Source: NVTR01 sp036480115
GTDB taxonomy: Bacteria; Pseudomonadota; Alphaproteobacteria; Rhodobacterales; Rhodobacteraceae
Direction of reading: 5' to 3'
NCBI GenBank assembly: GCA_965224795.1
Contig: CBDDAE010000001.1
Location: 496,001 to 560,000 of the forward strand
DNA length: 64,000 nucleotides
Shown: one piece after another, positions 7,737-16,158 of the stretch
Numbering within the stretch: the stretch's first letter is position 1
Layout: every line of letters starts with the position of its first letter
Notes under the pieces: model-generated
Told to the model about the DNA's origin: nothing
Databases searched by the model: none
What the model saw: the letters and a program-made list of their open reading frames with translations, nothing else
Position numbers and translations under genes: made by a program

Positions 7737-9165
7737 GGGCCGCAGCCGCGTTGGCAGCAAGGGTTTCGATGCCAAACAGGTTGATCACACCCACAACCAT
7801 GATAGCGGCGGACCCCATCAGGAACAGCCATTGCACCGGGGCCATCTGGCCATCAATGCTGTCGCTGTCTTCGCCAAAATACATGTAGAAAATGATGCGC
7901 AGGTAATAAAACGCGCCAATGACCGACGCAATTACCCCGGCAATGGCCAGCCATGTCATATTGGCGTCTACGGCGGCCTTCAGCACGTAAAACTTACCAA
8001 AGAAGCCCACCAACGGCGGCACCCCGGCCAGTGAAAACAGCAGTACCAGCATGGCCAGCGCTTTCAGCGGCTCCTTTTTGGACAGCATGTTCAGGGCACC
8101 GATATCGGTGACCGGGCGGCCGTCACGCTCCATAGAAAGGATGAACGCGAAAGTGCCGATATTCATGGTCACATAGATCGCCAGATAGATCAGCATGGCC
8201 TGCACGCCGCCCACGGTTCCGGCGGCCAGCCCCATCAGGGCGAAACCCATATGCGAGATCGAGGAATAGGCCATCAGGCGTTTGATGTTGCGCTGGCCAA
8301 TGGCGGCGATTGCGCCAAGGAACATGGAGGCCACAGACAGCAGCGCGATGATCTGGGACCAGTCGGCGGTGATGCCGCCAAAGGCGTCAAAAAGCACCCG
8401 TGCGAACAGCCCCATGGCGGCGACCTTGGGGGCTGTTGCAAAGAACGCTGTGACCGGTGTGGGCGAGCCTTCGTATACATCCGGCGTCCACATGTGGAAC
8501 GGCACGGCAGAGACCTTGAACGCCAGTCCGGTGATCATGAACACCAGCCCGAACAGTAACCCAAGTGAAACATCACCTGTGGTCGCGGTTTGGATGATGC
8601 CGGAAAATGAGGTGGTGCCAGCGTAGCCGTAGGTAAGCGAGGCACCATATAACAACAGGCCCGAGGACAGCGCGCCAAGCACGAAATATTTCAACCCGGC
8701 CTCTGTGGATTTCACGCTATCCCGGCGCAGGGAGGCGACCACATAAAGCGCTAGTGATTGCAGTTCCAGCCCCAAATAAAGCGACATCAGATCACCGGCG
8801 GACACCATCATCATCATGCCGATACTGGCCAGCGCTAGCAGGATTGGATACTCAAAGCGAAGTAGTCCAGCCTTGGTCATAAAGCTTTCGCTCATCAACA
8901 ATATCGAGGCCCCGGCCAGCAGCAGGGTGACCTTGGCAAATCGGGCAAACGCATCATCAACGAACATGCCGTTAAAGGCCACATTCGTGCCTTCACCATT
9001 CAGCCCGATCCACGCGGCCAGCCCGGCCATCAGCGCGGCTGTGGCCCACAATATGGTCGGTGCGGTTTTGTCCTTGCCGCCGTAAGCCCCGAACATCAGG
9101 GCAGCCATGGCGAATATCGCCAGAATCACCTCTGGCAGGACGGCTGAAAAATCGGCAGATGTCAT
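7726..9165 (-). CDS. nuoN: NADH-quinone oxidoreductase subunit N
   Basis: 479 residues, about 14 transmembrane helices, an antiporter-like membrane subunit of complex I. The mid-region carries KVSAVPFHMWTPDVYEGSP (the helix-7/8 lysine region) and RLMAYSSISHMGFA, both diagnostic for NuoN/ND2. The C-terminal LVGFFGKFYVLKAAV is also typical. It is the last structural nuo gene, 11 bp downstream of nuoM, and its stop codon is overlapped by birA. Confidence 0.97.
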   Translation of the reverse strand: MTSADFSAVLPEVILAIFAMAALMFGAYGGKDKTAPTILWATAALMAGLAAWIGLNGEGTNVAFNGMFVDDAFARFAKVTLLLAGASILLMSESFMTKAGLLRFEYPILLALASIGMMMMVSAGDLMSLYLGLELQSLALYVVASLRRDSVKSTEAGLKYFVLGALSSGLLLYGASLTYGYAGTTSFSGIIQTATTGDVSLGLLFGLVFMITGLAFKVSAVPFHMWTPDVYEGSPTPVTAFFATAPKVAAMGLFARVLFDAFGGITADWSQIIALLSVASMFLGAIAAIGQRNIKRLMAYSSISHMGFALMGLAAGTVGGVQAMLIYLAIYVTMNIGTFAFILSMERDGRPVTDIGALNMLSKKEPLKALAMLVLLFSLAGVPPLVGFFGKFYVLKAAVDANMTWLAIAGVIASVIGAFYYLRIIFYMYFGEDSDSIDGQMAPVQWLFLMGSAAIMVVGVINLFGIETLAANAAAALVN

Positions 9166-9176
9166 TTCATATGTCC

Positions 9177-10718
9177 CTAATTATGCGCAGCTGTGGCGAC
9201 AGTTTCCTGCATCGGCAGGGCGGCGTGGTAATTGGCAAGCAGGTTTTCGACCGACGGGCCGATAATGTCAGTGACCAGCGCCGGGTAGATGCCCAATAGC
9301 AGGGTCATGAACACCAGCGGCGCGAATATAGCTTTTTCACGGCCTGTCATATCGGTGATGGATTTCAGGCTTTCCTTAATCAGTTCGCCCATGACGACGC
9401 GGCGGTATAGCCACAGCGCGTAAGCCGCCGACAGGATCACGCCCGATGTGGCAAACGCAGCCACCCAGGTGTTGGTCTGGAAAATACCCACGAGGGTCAG
9501 GAATTCACCGACAAACCCGGATGTTCCCGGCAGGCCCACATTGGCCATGGTGAAGAACATGAATATCAGAGCGTAGGCCGGCATCCGGTTCACCAGCCCG
9601 CCGTAAGCAGCGATGTCGCGGGTGTGCATGCGGTCGTAGATCACGCCGACACAAAGGAATAATGCGCCTGAGATAAAGCCGTGGCTGATCATCTGGAAAA
9701 TCGCGCCGTCCAGCCCCTGCTGGTTGGCGGCGAAGATGCCCATGGTCACGAAACCCATATGGGCGACCGATGAATAGGCGATCAGCTTTTTCATATCTTC
9801 CTGCACCAGCGCTACCAGTGACGTGTAGACAATGGCGATGGCGGACAGCCACAGTATCGTGGTGGCCATGACGTCAGCCCCTACGGGGAACATCGGCAGG
9901 CTGAACCGCAGGAAGCCATAGCCACCCATTTTCAGCAGGATAGCGGCCAGCACCACGGAACCGGCTGTGGGGGCCTGAACATGGGCATCCGGCAGCCAGG
10001 TGTGGACCGGCCACATGGGCATTTTGACAGCGAAGCTGGCGAAGAAGGCAAGGAACAGCAGGGTTTGCAAGCCGCCGACGATCTGGAAGCCCCAGACGGA
10101 CAGCGCGGAATGGCTAAAGTCGTGGTTCATCAACGTCGGGATGTCGGTGGTGCCTGCATCCACAAACATGGCGACCATGGCCACCAGCATCAGCACGGAA
10201 CCCAGGAACGTATAGAGGAAGAATTTGAACGCCGCATAGATGCGCTGTTTGCCGCCCCAGATGCCGATGATCAGGAACATCGGTATCAGGCCTGCTTCAA
10301 AGAACAGGTAAAACAGGATCAGGTCCAGCGCCATGAACACGCCCAGCATCAGCGTTTCCAACAGTAGGAACGCGATCATGTATTCCTTAACTCGGGTTTC
10401 CACATTCCAACAGGCGGCAATAGTCAGGGGCATCAGGAACGTGGTCAGCATGACGAACAGCACCGATATGCCGTCAACGCCCATTTTGTATTGCATACCC
10501 AACAGCCAGTCAGACCGTTCAACAAACTGGAACCCAGTGTCGGACGGATCAAACTGAATAAGAACTGCAACGGAAACTAAAAATGTCGCTGATGTCGCGA
10601 TCAGGGCCAGCCATTTGGCATTGCGCTGTGCAGCAGCATCATCGCCGCGCAGGAAAAACGCCAGAATGGCGGCGGCCACAAGTGGCATGAAAGTGATAAT
10701 CGACAGTAAGTTCTCCAT
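9177..10718 (-). CDS. nuoM: NADH-quinone oxidoreductase subunit M
   Basis: 513 residues, about 14 transmembrane helices, one of three antiporter-like proton-pumping subunits of complex I. Landmarks are KMGVDGISVLFVMLTTFL, the key glutamate helix EAGLIPMFLIIGIWGG, PMWPVHTWLPDAHVQAPT and KKLIAYSSVAHMGFV. It starts with an ATG that overlaps the nuoL stop, and ends 11 bp before nuoN. Length matches Paracoccus/E. coli homologues. Confidence 0.97.
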   Translation of the reverse strand: MENLLSIITFMPLVAAAILAFFLRGDDAAAQRNAKWLALIATSATFLVSVAVLIQFDPSDTGFQFVERSDWLLGMQYKMGVDGISVLFVMLTTFLMPLTIAACWNVETRVKEYMIAFLLLETLMLGVFMALDLILFYLFFEAGLIPMFLIIGIWGGKQRIYAAFKFFLYTFLGSVLMLVAMVAMFVDAGTTDIPTLMNHDFSHSALSVWGFQIVGGLQTLLFLAFFASFAVKMPMWPVHTWLPDAHVQAPTAGSVVLAAILLKMGGYGFLRFSLPMFPVGADVMATTILWLSAIAIVYTSLVALVQEDMKKLIAYSSVAHMGFVTMGIFAANQQGLDGAIFQMISHGFISGALFLCVGVIYDRMHTRDIAAYGGLVNRMPAYALIFMFFTMANVGLPGTSGFVGEFLTLVGIFQTNTWVAAFATSGVILSAAYALWLYRRVVMGELIKESLKSITDMTGREKAIFAPLVFMTLLLGIYPALVTDIIGPSVENLLANYHAALPMQETVATAAHN

Positions 10719-12787
10719 CAGCCAGCCCCGCCGCTAAGGGTCACAATGGTGATCAGGATGGTGATGCCAATGACCATAGCAAATGCGTAATGGAACAGAT
10801 AACCCGACTGCGCCCGGCCCGCGAGTCGGGTGAAAAATGGCACAAGCCCCATAGCGATACCGTTCAGGGTGCCGTCAATAATCGTGCCATCGCCGCGTCT
10901 CCACAGTGTACGGCCCAGCCACTTTGCCGGGCGGATGATGGCCCAGTCGTAGATTTCGTCAAAGTACCATTTGTTCAGCAGGAACAGGTAAAGCGGGCGC
11001 TGGTTGGCCGCAAGTCGGGCGGGCCAGTCGGGGCGGCGGATGTAGAACATATAGGCAGTGAACAGGCCCAGCAGCATGGCGATGAACGGCGAGATTTTGA
11101 CCCAGTTTGGAACATGGTGGGCATCATCCAGCACATGGTTGTCCGGGTGCATGAAAATCGCGCCTTTGGGGGCAGCGTGGATGTCAGTTGGCGTGGCGTG
11201 GGTGTCGGTATCAGAAGTTTCAGTGGTTTCCGTGCCATGGCCAGCGTCTGCTGCTGCGTGCGTTTCCATGCCAAAGAATGTGTTCAGCCGGTCATGGTCG
11301 CCAAAGAACGGCGCCAGCCAGATCATACCGGCAAATACTGCACCCAGCGCCAATACACCCAATGGCACCAACATGGTCAGCGGGCTTTCCTGCGCATGAT
11401 CGTGTGTGTGTTGGTCGCCCTTTGGTACGCCCCAGAATGTCATGAACATCAACCGCCAGCTGTAAAAACTGGTGAACATCGCGGCGATGACCAGCAACCA
11501 GAAGGCGTAGGACTGCCCCGAGGCAAAGGCGCTTTCGATGATGGCGTCCTTGGACAGGAATCCGGCAAAACCGATGGTGGTCAGCGGGATACCAACGCCG
11601 GTGATGGCCAGCGTGCCGATCATCATTGCCCAGAATGTTTTCGGGATCTTGTGGCGCAAACCGCCGTAATTGCGCATGTCCTGTTCATGGTGCATGGCGG
11701 TGATCACCGAGCCTGCGCCAAGGAACAACATCGCCTTGAAAAACGCGTGAGTGAACAGGTGGAACATGGCGACGGAATAAACACCGACACCGGCCGCAAC
11801 GAACATGTAACCCAGTTGGCTGCAGGTCGAATAGGCGATGACGCGCTTAATGTCGTTCTGTACCAGACCAACAGTGGCAGCAAAAAACGCGGTGAAGGCA
11901 CCGATGGCAACGACGAACAGTTTCGCCTCTGGTGCGAATTCAAACAGTGGTGACATGCGGCAGACCAGAAACACGCCAGCGGTGACCATGGTAGCGGCGT
12001 GGATCAGGGCGGAAACCGGGGTCGGGCCTTCCATCGCGTCGGGCAGCCAGGTGTGCAGAAACAGCTGCGCCGATTTGCCCATGGCGCCGATGAACAGCAA
12101 AACGGCCAACAGGTTGGCGGCGTTCCAGTCGGCCCAGAGGAAATGGATTTGGGTTTCGGCCAGCTGCGGCGCGGCGGCAAAAATATCATCCAGACGGATG
12201 CTATCGACCAGTAGGAACAACCCGAATATGCCAAGCGCAAAGCCGAAATCGCCGACCCGGTTGACCACGAACGCCTTAATGGCGGCGGCATTGGCGCTTG
12301 GCTTTTTGTAGTAGAAACCGATCAGCAGGTAGGATGCGACACCGACGCCTTCCCAGCCGAAAAACATCTGCACCAGATTGTCAGCGGTGACCAGCATCAG
12401 CATGGCAAAAGTGAAAAACGACAGGTAGGCAAAGAAACGCGGGCGATAGCTGACGCCTTCGCCAAAGTGATCGTCATGGGCCATGTAACCAATGGAATAG
12501 ACGTGCACGAGGCTGGAAACCGTGGTGATCACCACCAACATGATGGCGGTCAGACGGTCCAGACGGATGCCCCAGTCGGTGGACAGGCTACCGCTTTCTA
12601 TCCAGCGCAGGATCTGGATATGCTGGGTCTCACCATCAAAGGTCAGAAAGATGATCCAGCTTAGGATGGCCGACAGGAACAGCATTGCCGTGGTCAGGTA
12701 TTGCGCGCCTTTGTCGCCAATAATACGCCAGCCGAAACCGGCAACAAGTGCTGCGATTAGGGGGGCAAAAAGAATTGTGGTTTCCAT
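10718..12787 (-). CDS. nuoL: NADH-quinone oxidoreductase subunit L, with a His/Thr-rich insert
   Basis: 689 residues, distal antiporter-like subunit of complex I carrying the long lateral helix. Conserved stretches are MFFGWEGVGVASYLLIGFYY, LFLHTWLPDAMEGPTPVSAL and KRVIAYSTCSQLGYMF. Between about residues 500 and 548 there is a low-complexity hydrophilic segment rich in His, Thr, Ala and Asp (for example THAAADAGHGTETTETSDTD), located between the core transmembrane domain and the C-terminal lateral-helix region. It could be a loop exposed at the membrane surface. The gene begins 8 bp after nuoK and its stop overlaps the nuoM start. Confidence 0.97.
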   Translation of the reverse strand: METTILFAPLIAALVAGFGWRIIGDKGAQYLTTAMLFLSAILSWIIFLTFDGETQHIQILRWIESGSLSTDWGIRLDRLTAIMLVVITTVSSLVHVYSIGYMAHDDHFGEGVSYRPRFFAYLSFFTFAMLMLVTADNLVQMFFGWEGVGVASYLLIGFYYKKPSANAAAIKAFVVNRVGDFGFALGIFGLFLLVDSIRLDDIFAAAPQLAETQIHFLWADWNAANLLAVLLFIGAMGKSAQLFLHTWLPDAMEGPTPVSALIHAATMVTAGVFLVCRMSPLFEFAPEAKLFVVAIGAFTAFFAATVGLVQNDIKRVIAYSTCSQLGYMFVAAGVGVYSVAMFHLFTHAFFKAMLFLGAGSVITAMHHEQDMRNYGGLRHKIPKTFWAMMIGTLAITGVGIPLTTIGFAGFLSKDAIIESAFASGQSYAFWLLVIAAMFTSFYSWRLMFMTFWGVPKGDQHTHDHAQESPLTMLVPLGVLALGAVFAGMIWLAPFFGDHDRLNTFFGMETHAAADAGHGTETTETSDTDTHATPTDIHAAPKGAIFMHPDNHVLDDAHHVPNWVKISPFIAMLLGLFTAYMFYIRRPDWPARLAANQRPLYLFLLNKWYFDEIYDWAIIRPAKWLGRTLWRRGDGTIIDGTLNGIAMGLVPFFTRLAGRAQSGYLFHYAFAMVIGITILITIVTLSGGAG

Positions 12788-12795
12788 GGGTGCCC

Positions 12796-13101
12796 TTAAC
12801 CTTTCATCACGTTGACGTCTTCAACGTCGATGGTGCCGCGGTTGCGGAAGAAACAAACAAGGATGGCCAGACCAATGGCGGCCTCAGCCGCGGCGACGGT
12901 CAGAACGAACAGGGTGAAAACCTGGCCGACCAGATCACCCAGATGCGCCGAGAACGCCACCAAGTTGATGTTGACAGCCAGCAGCATCAGCTCAATCGAC
13001 ATCAGGATGATGATGACGTTCTTGCGATTTAGGAACAGGCCGAAGATACCGATCACAAACAGGGCAGCGGCCACTGTGAGATAGTGTTCAAGTCCGACCA
13101 T
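12796..13101 (-). CDS. nuoK: NADH-quinone oxidoreductase subunit K
   Basis: 101 residues with three transmembrane helices, the size and pattern of NuoK/ND4L. The conserved glutamates of the proton path lie in MSIELMLLAVNINLVAF and VLTVAAAEAAIGLAI. Unlike most neighbours it is preceded by a 75-bp gap containing a strong hairpin (13130-13148), so its translation is probably initiated independently of nuoJ. Confidence 0.96.
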   Translation of the reverse strand: MVGLEHYLTVAAALFVIGIFGLFLNRKNVIIILMSIELMLLAVNINLVAFSAHLGDLVGQVFTLFVLTVAAAEAAIGLAILVCFFRNRGTIDVEDVNVMKG

Positions 13102-13129
13102 TTTTGTCCCGTCCTGTATATTCTGTTCC

Positions 13130-13148
13130 GAAATCTTTCAAAGATTTC
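13130..13148. repeat. Perfect inverted repeat (hairpin) between nuoJ and nuoK
   Basis: GAAATCTTT (13130-13138), one base, then AAAGATTTC (13140-13148): nine exactly complementary bases on each side. In the minus-strand transcript it lies in the nuoJ-nuoK gap. There is no run of U after it in the direction of transcription, so it does not look like a terminator. A role in transcript processing or stability is a possibility. Confidence 0.55.
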
Positions 13149-13176
13149 AGATCGACTTTTTTAAAATATATCGCGC

Positions 13177-13791
13177 TCACAACCCCTGCCCCGGTTTCAC
13201 GTCCACCAGCTCCAGCGCCGCTTCCGGATCGCGGTGCATTTGCGCCATGACGTTCTGGCGTTTCACGTTTGGACGGTGGCGCATGGTCAGCACAATCGCG
13301 CCGATCATTGCCACCAGCAGGATCAGCCCAGCCAGTTGAAACAGCAGGATGTAGTCGTCATAGATCAGCACGCCCAGTGCGGCGGTATTATGGACCTCGT
13401 TCAGGTCGGGTGTCGTAGCGGCGCGCAAGCCAAGCGCCTGATCAGAGACCTGCCAGGCACCAAGCGCCAGCGTCAATTGCATCAGGATCACAATCCCGAT
13501 CAGCAGGGCAACCGGCAAGTATCCTGCCATGCCGCCGCGCAGTTCGGCGAAATCAACGTCCAGCATCATGGTGACGAACATGAAAAGTACGGCAACCGCG
13601 CCAACATAGACGATAATCAGCAACATGGCGACAAATTCAGCGCCCAACAGCACAAATAGCCCGGACGAAGAGATGAATGTCAGGATCAGCCAAAGCACCG
13701 AATGCACCGGATTTTTGGAAACCACAGTCAACAACCCGGCGGTAACCACCGTGATGGCGAACAGGTAAAAGGCAAAATCAACAACGCTCAT
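13177..13791 (-). CDS. nuoJ: NADH-quinone oxidoreductase subunit J
   Basis: 204 residues with five predicted transmembrane helices. The helix-3 segment of NuoJ/ND6 with the conserved tyrosine and glycine is visible in LLIIVYVGAVAVLFMFVTMML, and NPVHSVLWLILTFISSSGLF is equally typical. It couples quinone reduction to the proton channels. The start overlaps the stop of the CMD-family gene upstream by 4 bp. Confidence 0.96.
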   Translation of the reverse strand: MSVVDFAFYLFAITVVTAGLLTVVSKNPVHSVLWLILTFISSSGLFVLLGAEFVAMLLIIVYVGAVAVLFMFVTMMLDVDFAELRGGMAGYLPVALLIGIVILMQLTLALGAWQVSDQALGLRAATTPDLNEVHNTAALGVLIYDDYILLFQLAGLILLVAMIGAIVLTMRHRPNVKRQNVMAQMHRDPEAALELVDVKPGQGL

Positions 13792-14195
13792 GCATCTTCC
13801 CCTTTGGTGTCGGCAAACGTGGCGCGGGCAAATTCCAGCGCGCGGGTCATCGCGGGTAGGCCGCCAAGCACTGACATCTGGGTGATGACTTCGGCAATTT
13901 CCTGTTCAGATGCGCCAGCTTCCAGCGCGTGCGACACAGTGGTTTTGAACATCGGTTCGACCGGTGCGCCCTGTACTGTCAAGCCGGCCAGCATGGCCAG
14001 CAGTCGGGTTTTAGCGTCTAAACCGCCGGGGTTCATGGTTTTACCCCAGAACATATCCATCATGTCTTTGGGCATTTTCGGCATCATGCCTTCAAACCCC
14101 TTGGCCTGAAATTTTTCAAGCTCGGGGTTGAAGTCAGCGACCATTTTCTGGCCCTGCTTCATCATGGTTTCAAACATTTTGCTGAAATCACTCAT
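13788..14195 (-). CDS. Carboxymuconolactone decarboxylase-family protein inside the nuo operon
   Basis: 135 residues between nuoI and nuoJ, with start and stop overlapping both neighbours (4 bp each). The C-terminal two-thirds resembles the helical CMD/AhpD fold (GLDAKTRLLAMLAGLTVQGA, HALEAGASEQEIAEVITQMS, LPAMTRALEF). The Met-rich N-terminus (FETMMKQGQKM, GMMPKMPKDMMDMFWGK) is unusual. There are no cysteines, so AhpD-type CxxC peroxidase chemistry is excluded. Full overlap with nuoI and nuoJ argues for expression with complex I; whether it acts in assembly or is a co-opted enzyme is unknown. Confidence 0.8.
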   Translation of the reverse strand: MSDFSKMFETMMKQGQKMVADFNPELEKFQAKGFEGMMPKMPKDMMDMFWGKTMNPGGLDAKTRLLAMLAGLTVQGAPVEPMFKTTVSHALEAGASEQEIAEVITQMSVLGGLPAMTRALEFARATFADTKGEDA

Positions 14196-14686
14196 CGGTA
14201 AGGTGCATCCATTTCCAGGTTGCGGGCGATCTCTGCTTCCCAGCGGTCGCCGTTTTCCAGCAGTTTAACCTTGTCATAAAACAGCTCTTCGCGGGTTTCG
14301 GTGGCGTATTCGAAATTCGGGCCTTCAACGATGGCGTCCACCGGGCAGGCTTCTTGGCAAAAACCGCAATAGATGCATTTGGTCATGTCGATGTCATAGC
14401 GCGTTGTGCGGCGACTGCCATCTTCACGCGGCTCAGCGTCGATGGTGATGGCTTGTGCGGGGCAGATGGCTTCGCAAAGTTTGCAGGCGATGCAGCGTTC
14501 TTCGCCATTTGGATAGCGGCGCAGGGCGTGTTCACCGCGAAAGCGTGGAGAAAGCGGGCCTTTTTCGTGGGGGTAGTTCAGCGTCGCCTTAGGGGCGAAA
14601 AAGTATTTCAGCCCCAGCTGAAAGCCTTTGATGACGTCCAACAGCAAGAAATATTTCGCAGCGCGGGTATAGTCAAATTGTGCCAA
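14192..14686 (-). CDS. nuoI: NADH-quinone oxidoreductase subunit I
   Basis: 164 residues, peripheral-arm ferredoxin-like subunit holding clusters N6a and N6b. Two classical 4Fe-4S motifs are present: CIACKLCEAICP and CIYCGFCQEACP. The N-terminal amphipathic segment YFLLLDVIKGFQLGLKYFF contacts the membrane. It is 3 bp downstream of nuoH and overlaps the following CMD-family gene by 4 bp. Confidence 0.97.
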   Translation of the reverse strand: MAQFDYTRAAKYFLLLDVIKGFQLGLKYFFAPKATLNYPHEKGPLSPRFRGEHALRRYPNGEERCIACKLCEAICPAQAITIDAEPREDGSRRTTRYDIDMTKCIYCGFCQEACPVDAIVEGPNFEYATETREELFYDKVKLLENGDRWEAEIARNLEMDAPYR

Positions 14687-14689
14687 GTC

Positions 14690-15727
14690 TTATCCTCCAA
14701 CTGACCAGCGGGCATAAGTGCCCCAGAACCAGCCAAATTGCGCCGCAAAGGCCACGAAAACCACCCAGGCCAGTGACATGGGCAAAAACACTTTCCAGCC
14801 GATACGCATCAACTGGTCATAGCGGTAGCGCGGGGTGATGGCCTTGACCATTGCAAAGATGAAAAAGAAGAATCCCATTTTGGCAACCATCCACAGCGCC
14901 CCGTCCGGCAGGCCGGGGATTGGGGACAACCAGCCGCCAAAGAACATCAGCGATGTCAGCGCGCACATCAGGAAGATGGCGATGTATTCGCCGGCCATGA
15001 ACAGTAGGAACGGGGTGGCGGAGTATTCAACCTGATAACCAGCAACCAGTTCGCTTTCTGCTTCCGGCAGATCAAAGGGTGGGCGATTGGTTTCAGCAAG
15101 TGCTGAAATAAAGAACAGGATCAGCATTGGGAAATGCGGCAGCCAGTACCAGTTGAGCAGGCCCAGATCACCTGATTGAGCGCGCACTATATCGCCAAAG
15201 TTCATGGAACCTGTCGTCAGGATCACCCCAATGATGATCAGGCCGATCGACACCTCATAGGACACCATTTGTGCCGCCGATCGCAGAGCGCCAAGAAAAG
15301 CGTATTTGGAGTTTGAGGCCCAGCCGCCCATAATGACGCCGTATACTTCCAGCGAAGACACGGCGAACACAAACAGGATGGCGACGTTGATTTCGGTCAG
15401 CACCCAGGTGTCGTTGAACGGTATAACCGCCCAGGCGACAACGGACATGACAAAAGCGATAAGTGGGGCCAGCATAAACACTGGTTTGTCGGCACCGGCG
15501 GGGATCACCACTTCTTTCACAACGTATTTTAGTGCATCGGCGACAGTTTGCAAGGCACCGTAAACCCCAACCACGTTTGGCCCACGCCGCAATTGCACTG
15601 CGGCCCAGATTTTGCGGTCTGCGTAAACCAGAAACAACAATGAGATCATCACAAAGCCGATAACCAGCAGCCCTTGGCCAAATATCAGGGTGAATATCCC
15701 GAAAGGTGTTGCCAGAAAATCAGCCAT
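14690..15727 (-). CDS. nuoH: NADH-quinone oxidoreductase subunit H
   Basis: 345 residues with about eight transmembrane helices, the membrane subunit that forms most of the quinone chamber. Diagnostic stretches are QLRRGPNVVG, AETNRPPFDLPEAESELVAG and the C-terminal PRYRYDQLMRIGWKVFLP. Length is as in other bacteria. A small lipoprotein gene separates it from nuoG (13-bp gap), and nuoI follows after 3 bp. Confidence 0.97.
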   Translation of the reverse strand: MADFLATPFGIFTLIFGQGLLVIGFVMISLLFLVYADRKIWAAVQLRRGPNVVGVYGALQTVADALKYVVKEVVIPAGADKPVFMLAPLIAFVMSVVAWAVIPFNDTWVLTEINVAILFVFAVSSLEVYGVIMGGWASNSKYAFLGALRSAAQMVSYEVSIGLIIIGVILTTGSMNFGDIVRAQSGDLGLLNWYWLPHFPMLILFFISALAETNRPPFDLPEAESELVAGYQVEYSATPFLLFMAGEYIAIFLMCALTSLMFFGGWLSPIPGLPDGALWMVAKMGFFFFIFAMVKAITPRYRYDQLMRIGWKVFLPMSLAWVVFVAFAAQFGWFWGTYARWSVGG

Positions 15728-15740
15728 TTTGCCCCTGTCT

Positions 15741-16151
15741 TCAGACCGTCGGTATGCCCAGTGTCGCGCAGTTTTGCACCGTTATTTCGGCGTCTATAGT
15801 ACGCAAACCTTGCGGCAATGTTGCTGAGATTGTGTAAACCGCATCTGCCGCCCAAATACCAGCATCAATTGTCACATTTGTACGGATATGGCGGGCAAAT
15901 CCGTAGCCCCGTTTCAGGGCATATTGGGCGATGGCGCATTCGGCGTAGGCGGCGACATCGTCATTGTTAAGTGCGCCGGTCATTGTGACGCGCATATTAA
16001 CCAGATCAACATCAAGAAGATCGCGCTGTATGCCGTTGTAAACAGGGGTAAAATCATCGTTCAGGGGTGGTTCATCGCTGGTTGCCGGAGCATCACATGC
16101 GCCAAGCAACACTGCTATCCCAAAGCCGATCAGGGGGAGTTTGGCTGACAT
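15741..16151 (-). CDS. Small lipoprotein between nuoG and nuoH
   Basis: 136 residues. The N-terminus has a lipoprotein signal peptide with lipobox LLGAC, so Cys19 would be lipidated. The mature part has two further cysteines (AECAIAQYA and VQNCATLG), positioned to form a disulphide. I do not recognise the family. Tight packing (7 bp from nuoG, 13 bp from nuoH) implies co-transcription with complex I. An exported protein in the middle of a respiratory operon could assist assembly or maturation, but nothing in the sequence proves it. Confidence 0.75.
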   Translation of the reverse strand: MSAKLPLIGFGIAVLLGACDAPATSDEPPLNDDFTPVYNGIQRDLLDVDLVNMRVTMTGALNNDDVAAYAECAIAQYALKRGYGFARHIRTNVTIDAGIWAADAVYTISATLPQGLRTIDAEITVQNCATLGIPTV

Positions 16152-16158
16152 TGCCGGG

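Noticed and set aside
10790..11953. 387-codon plus-strand frame opposite nuoL
   Set aside because: No family features; composition is the complement of membrane-protein codons. A shadow of nuoL.
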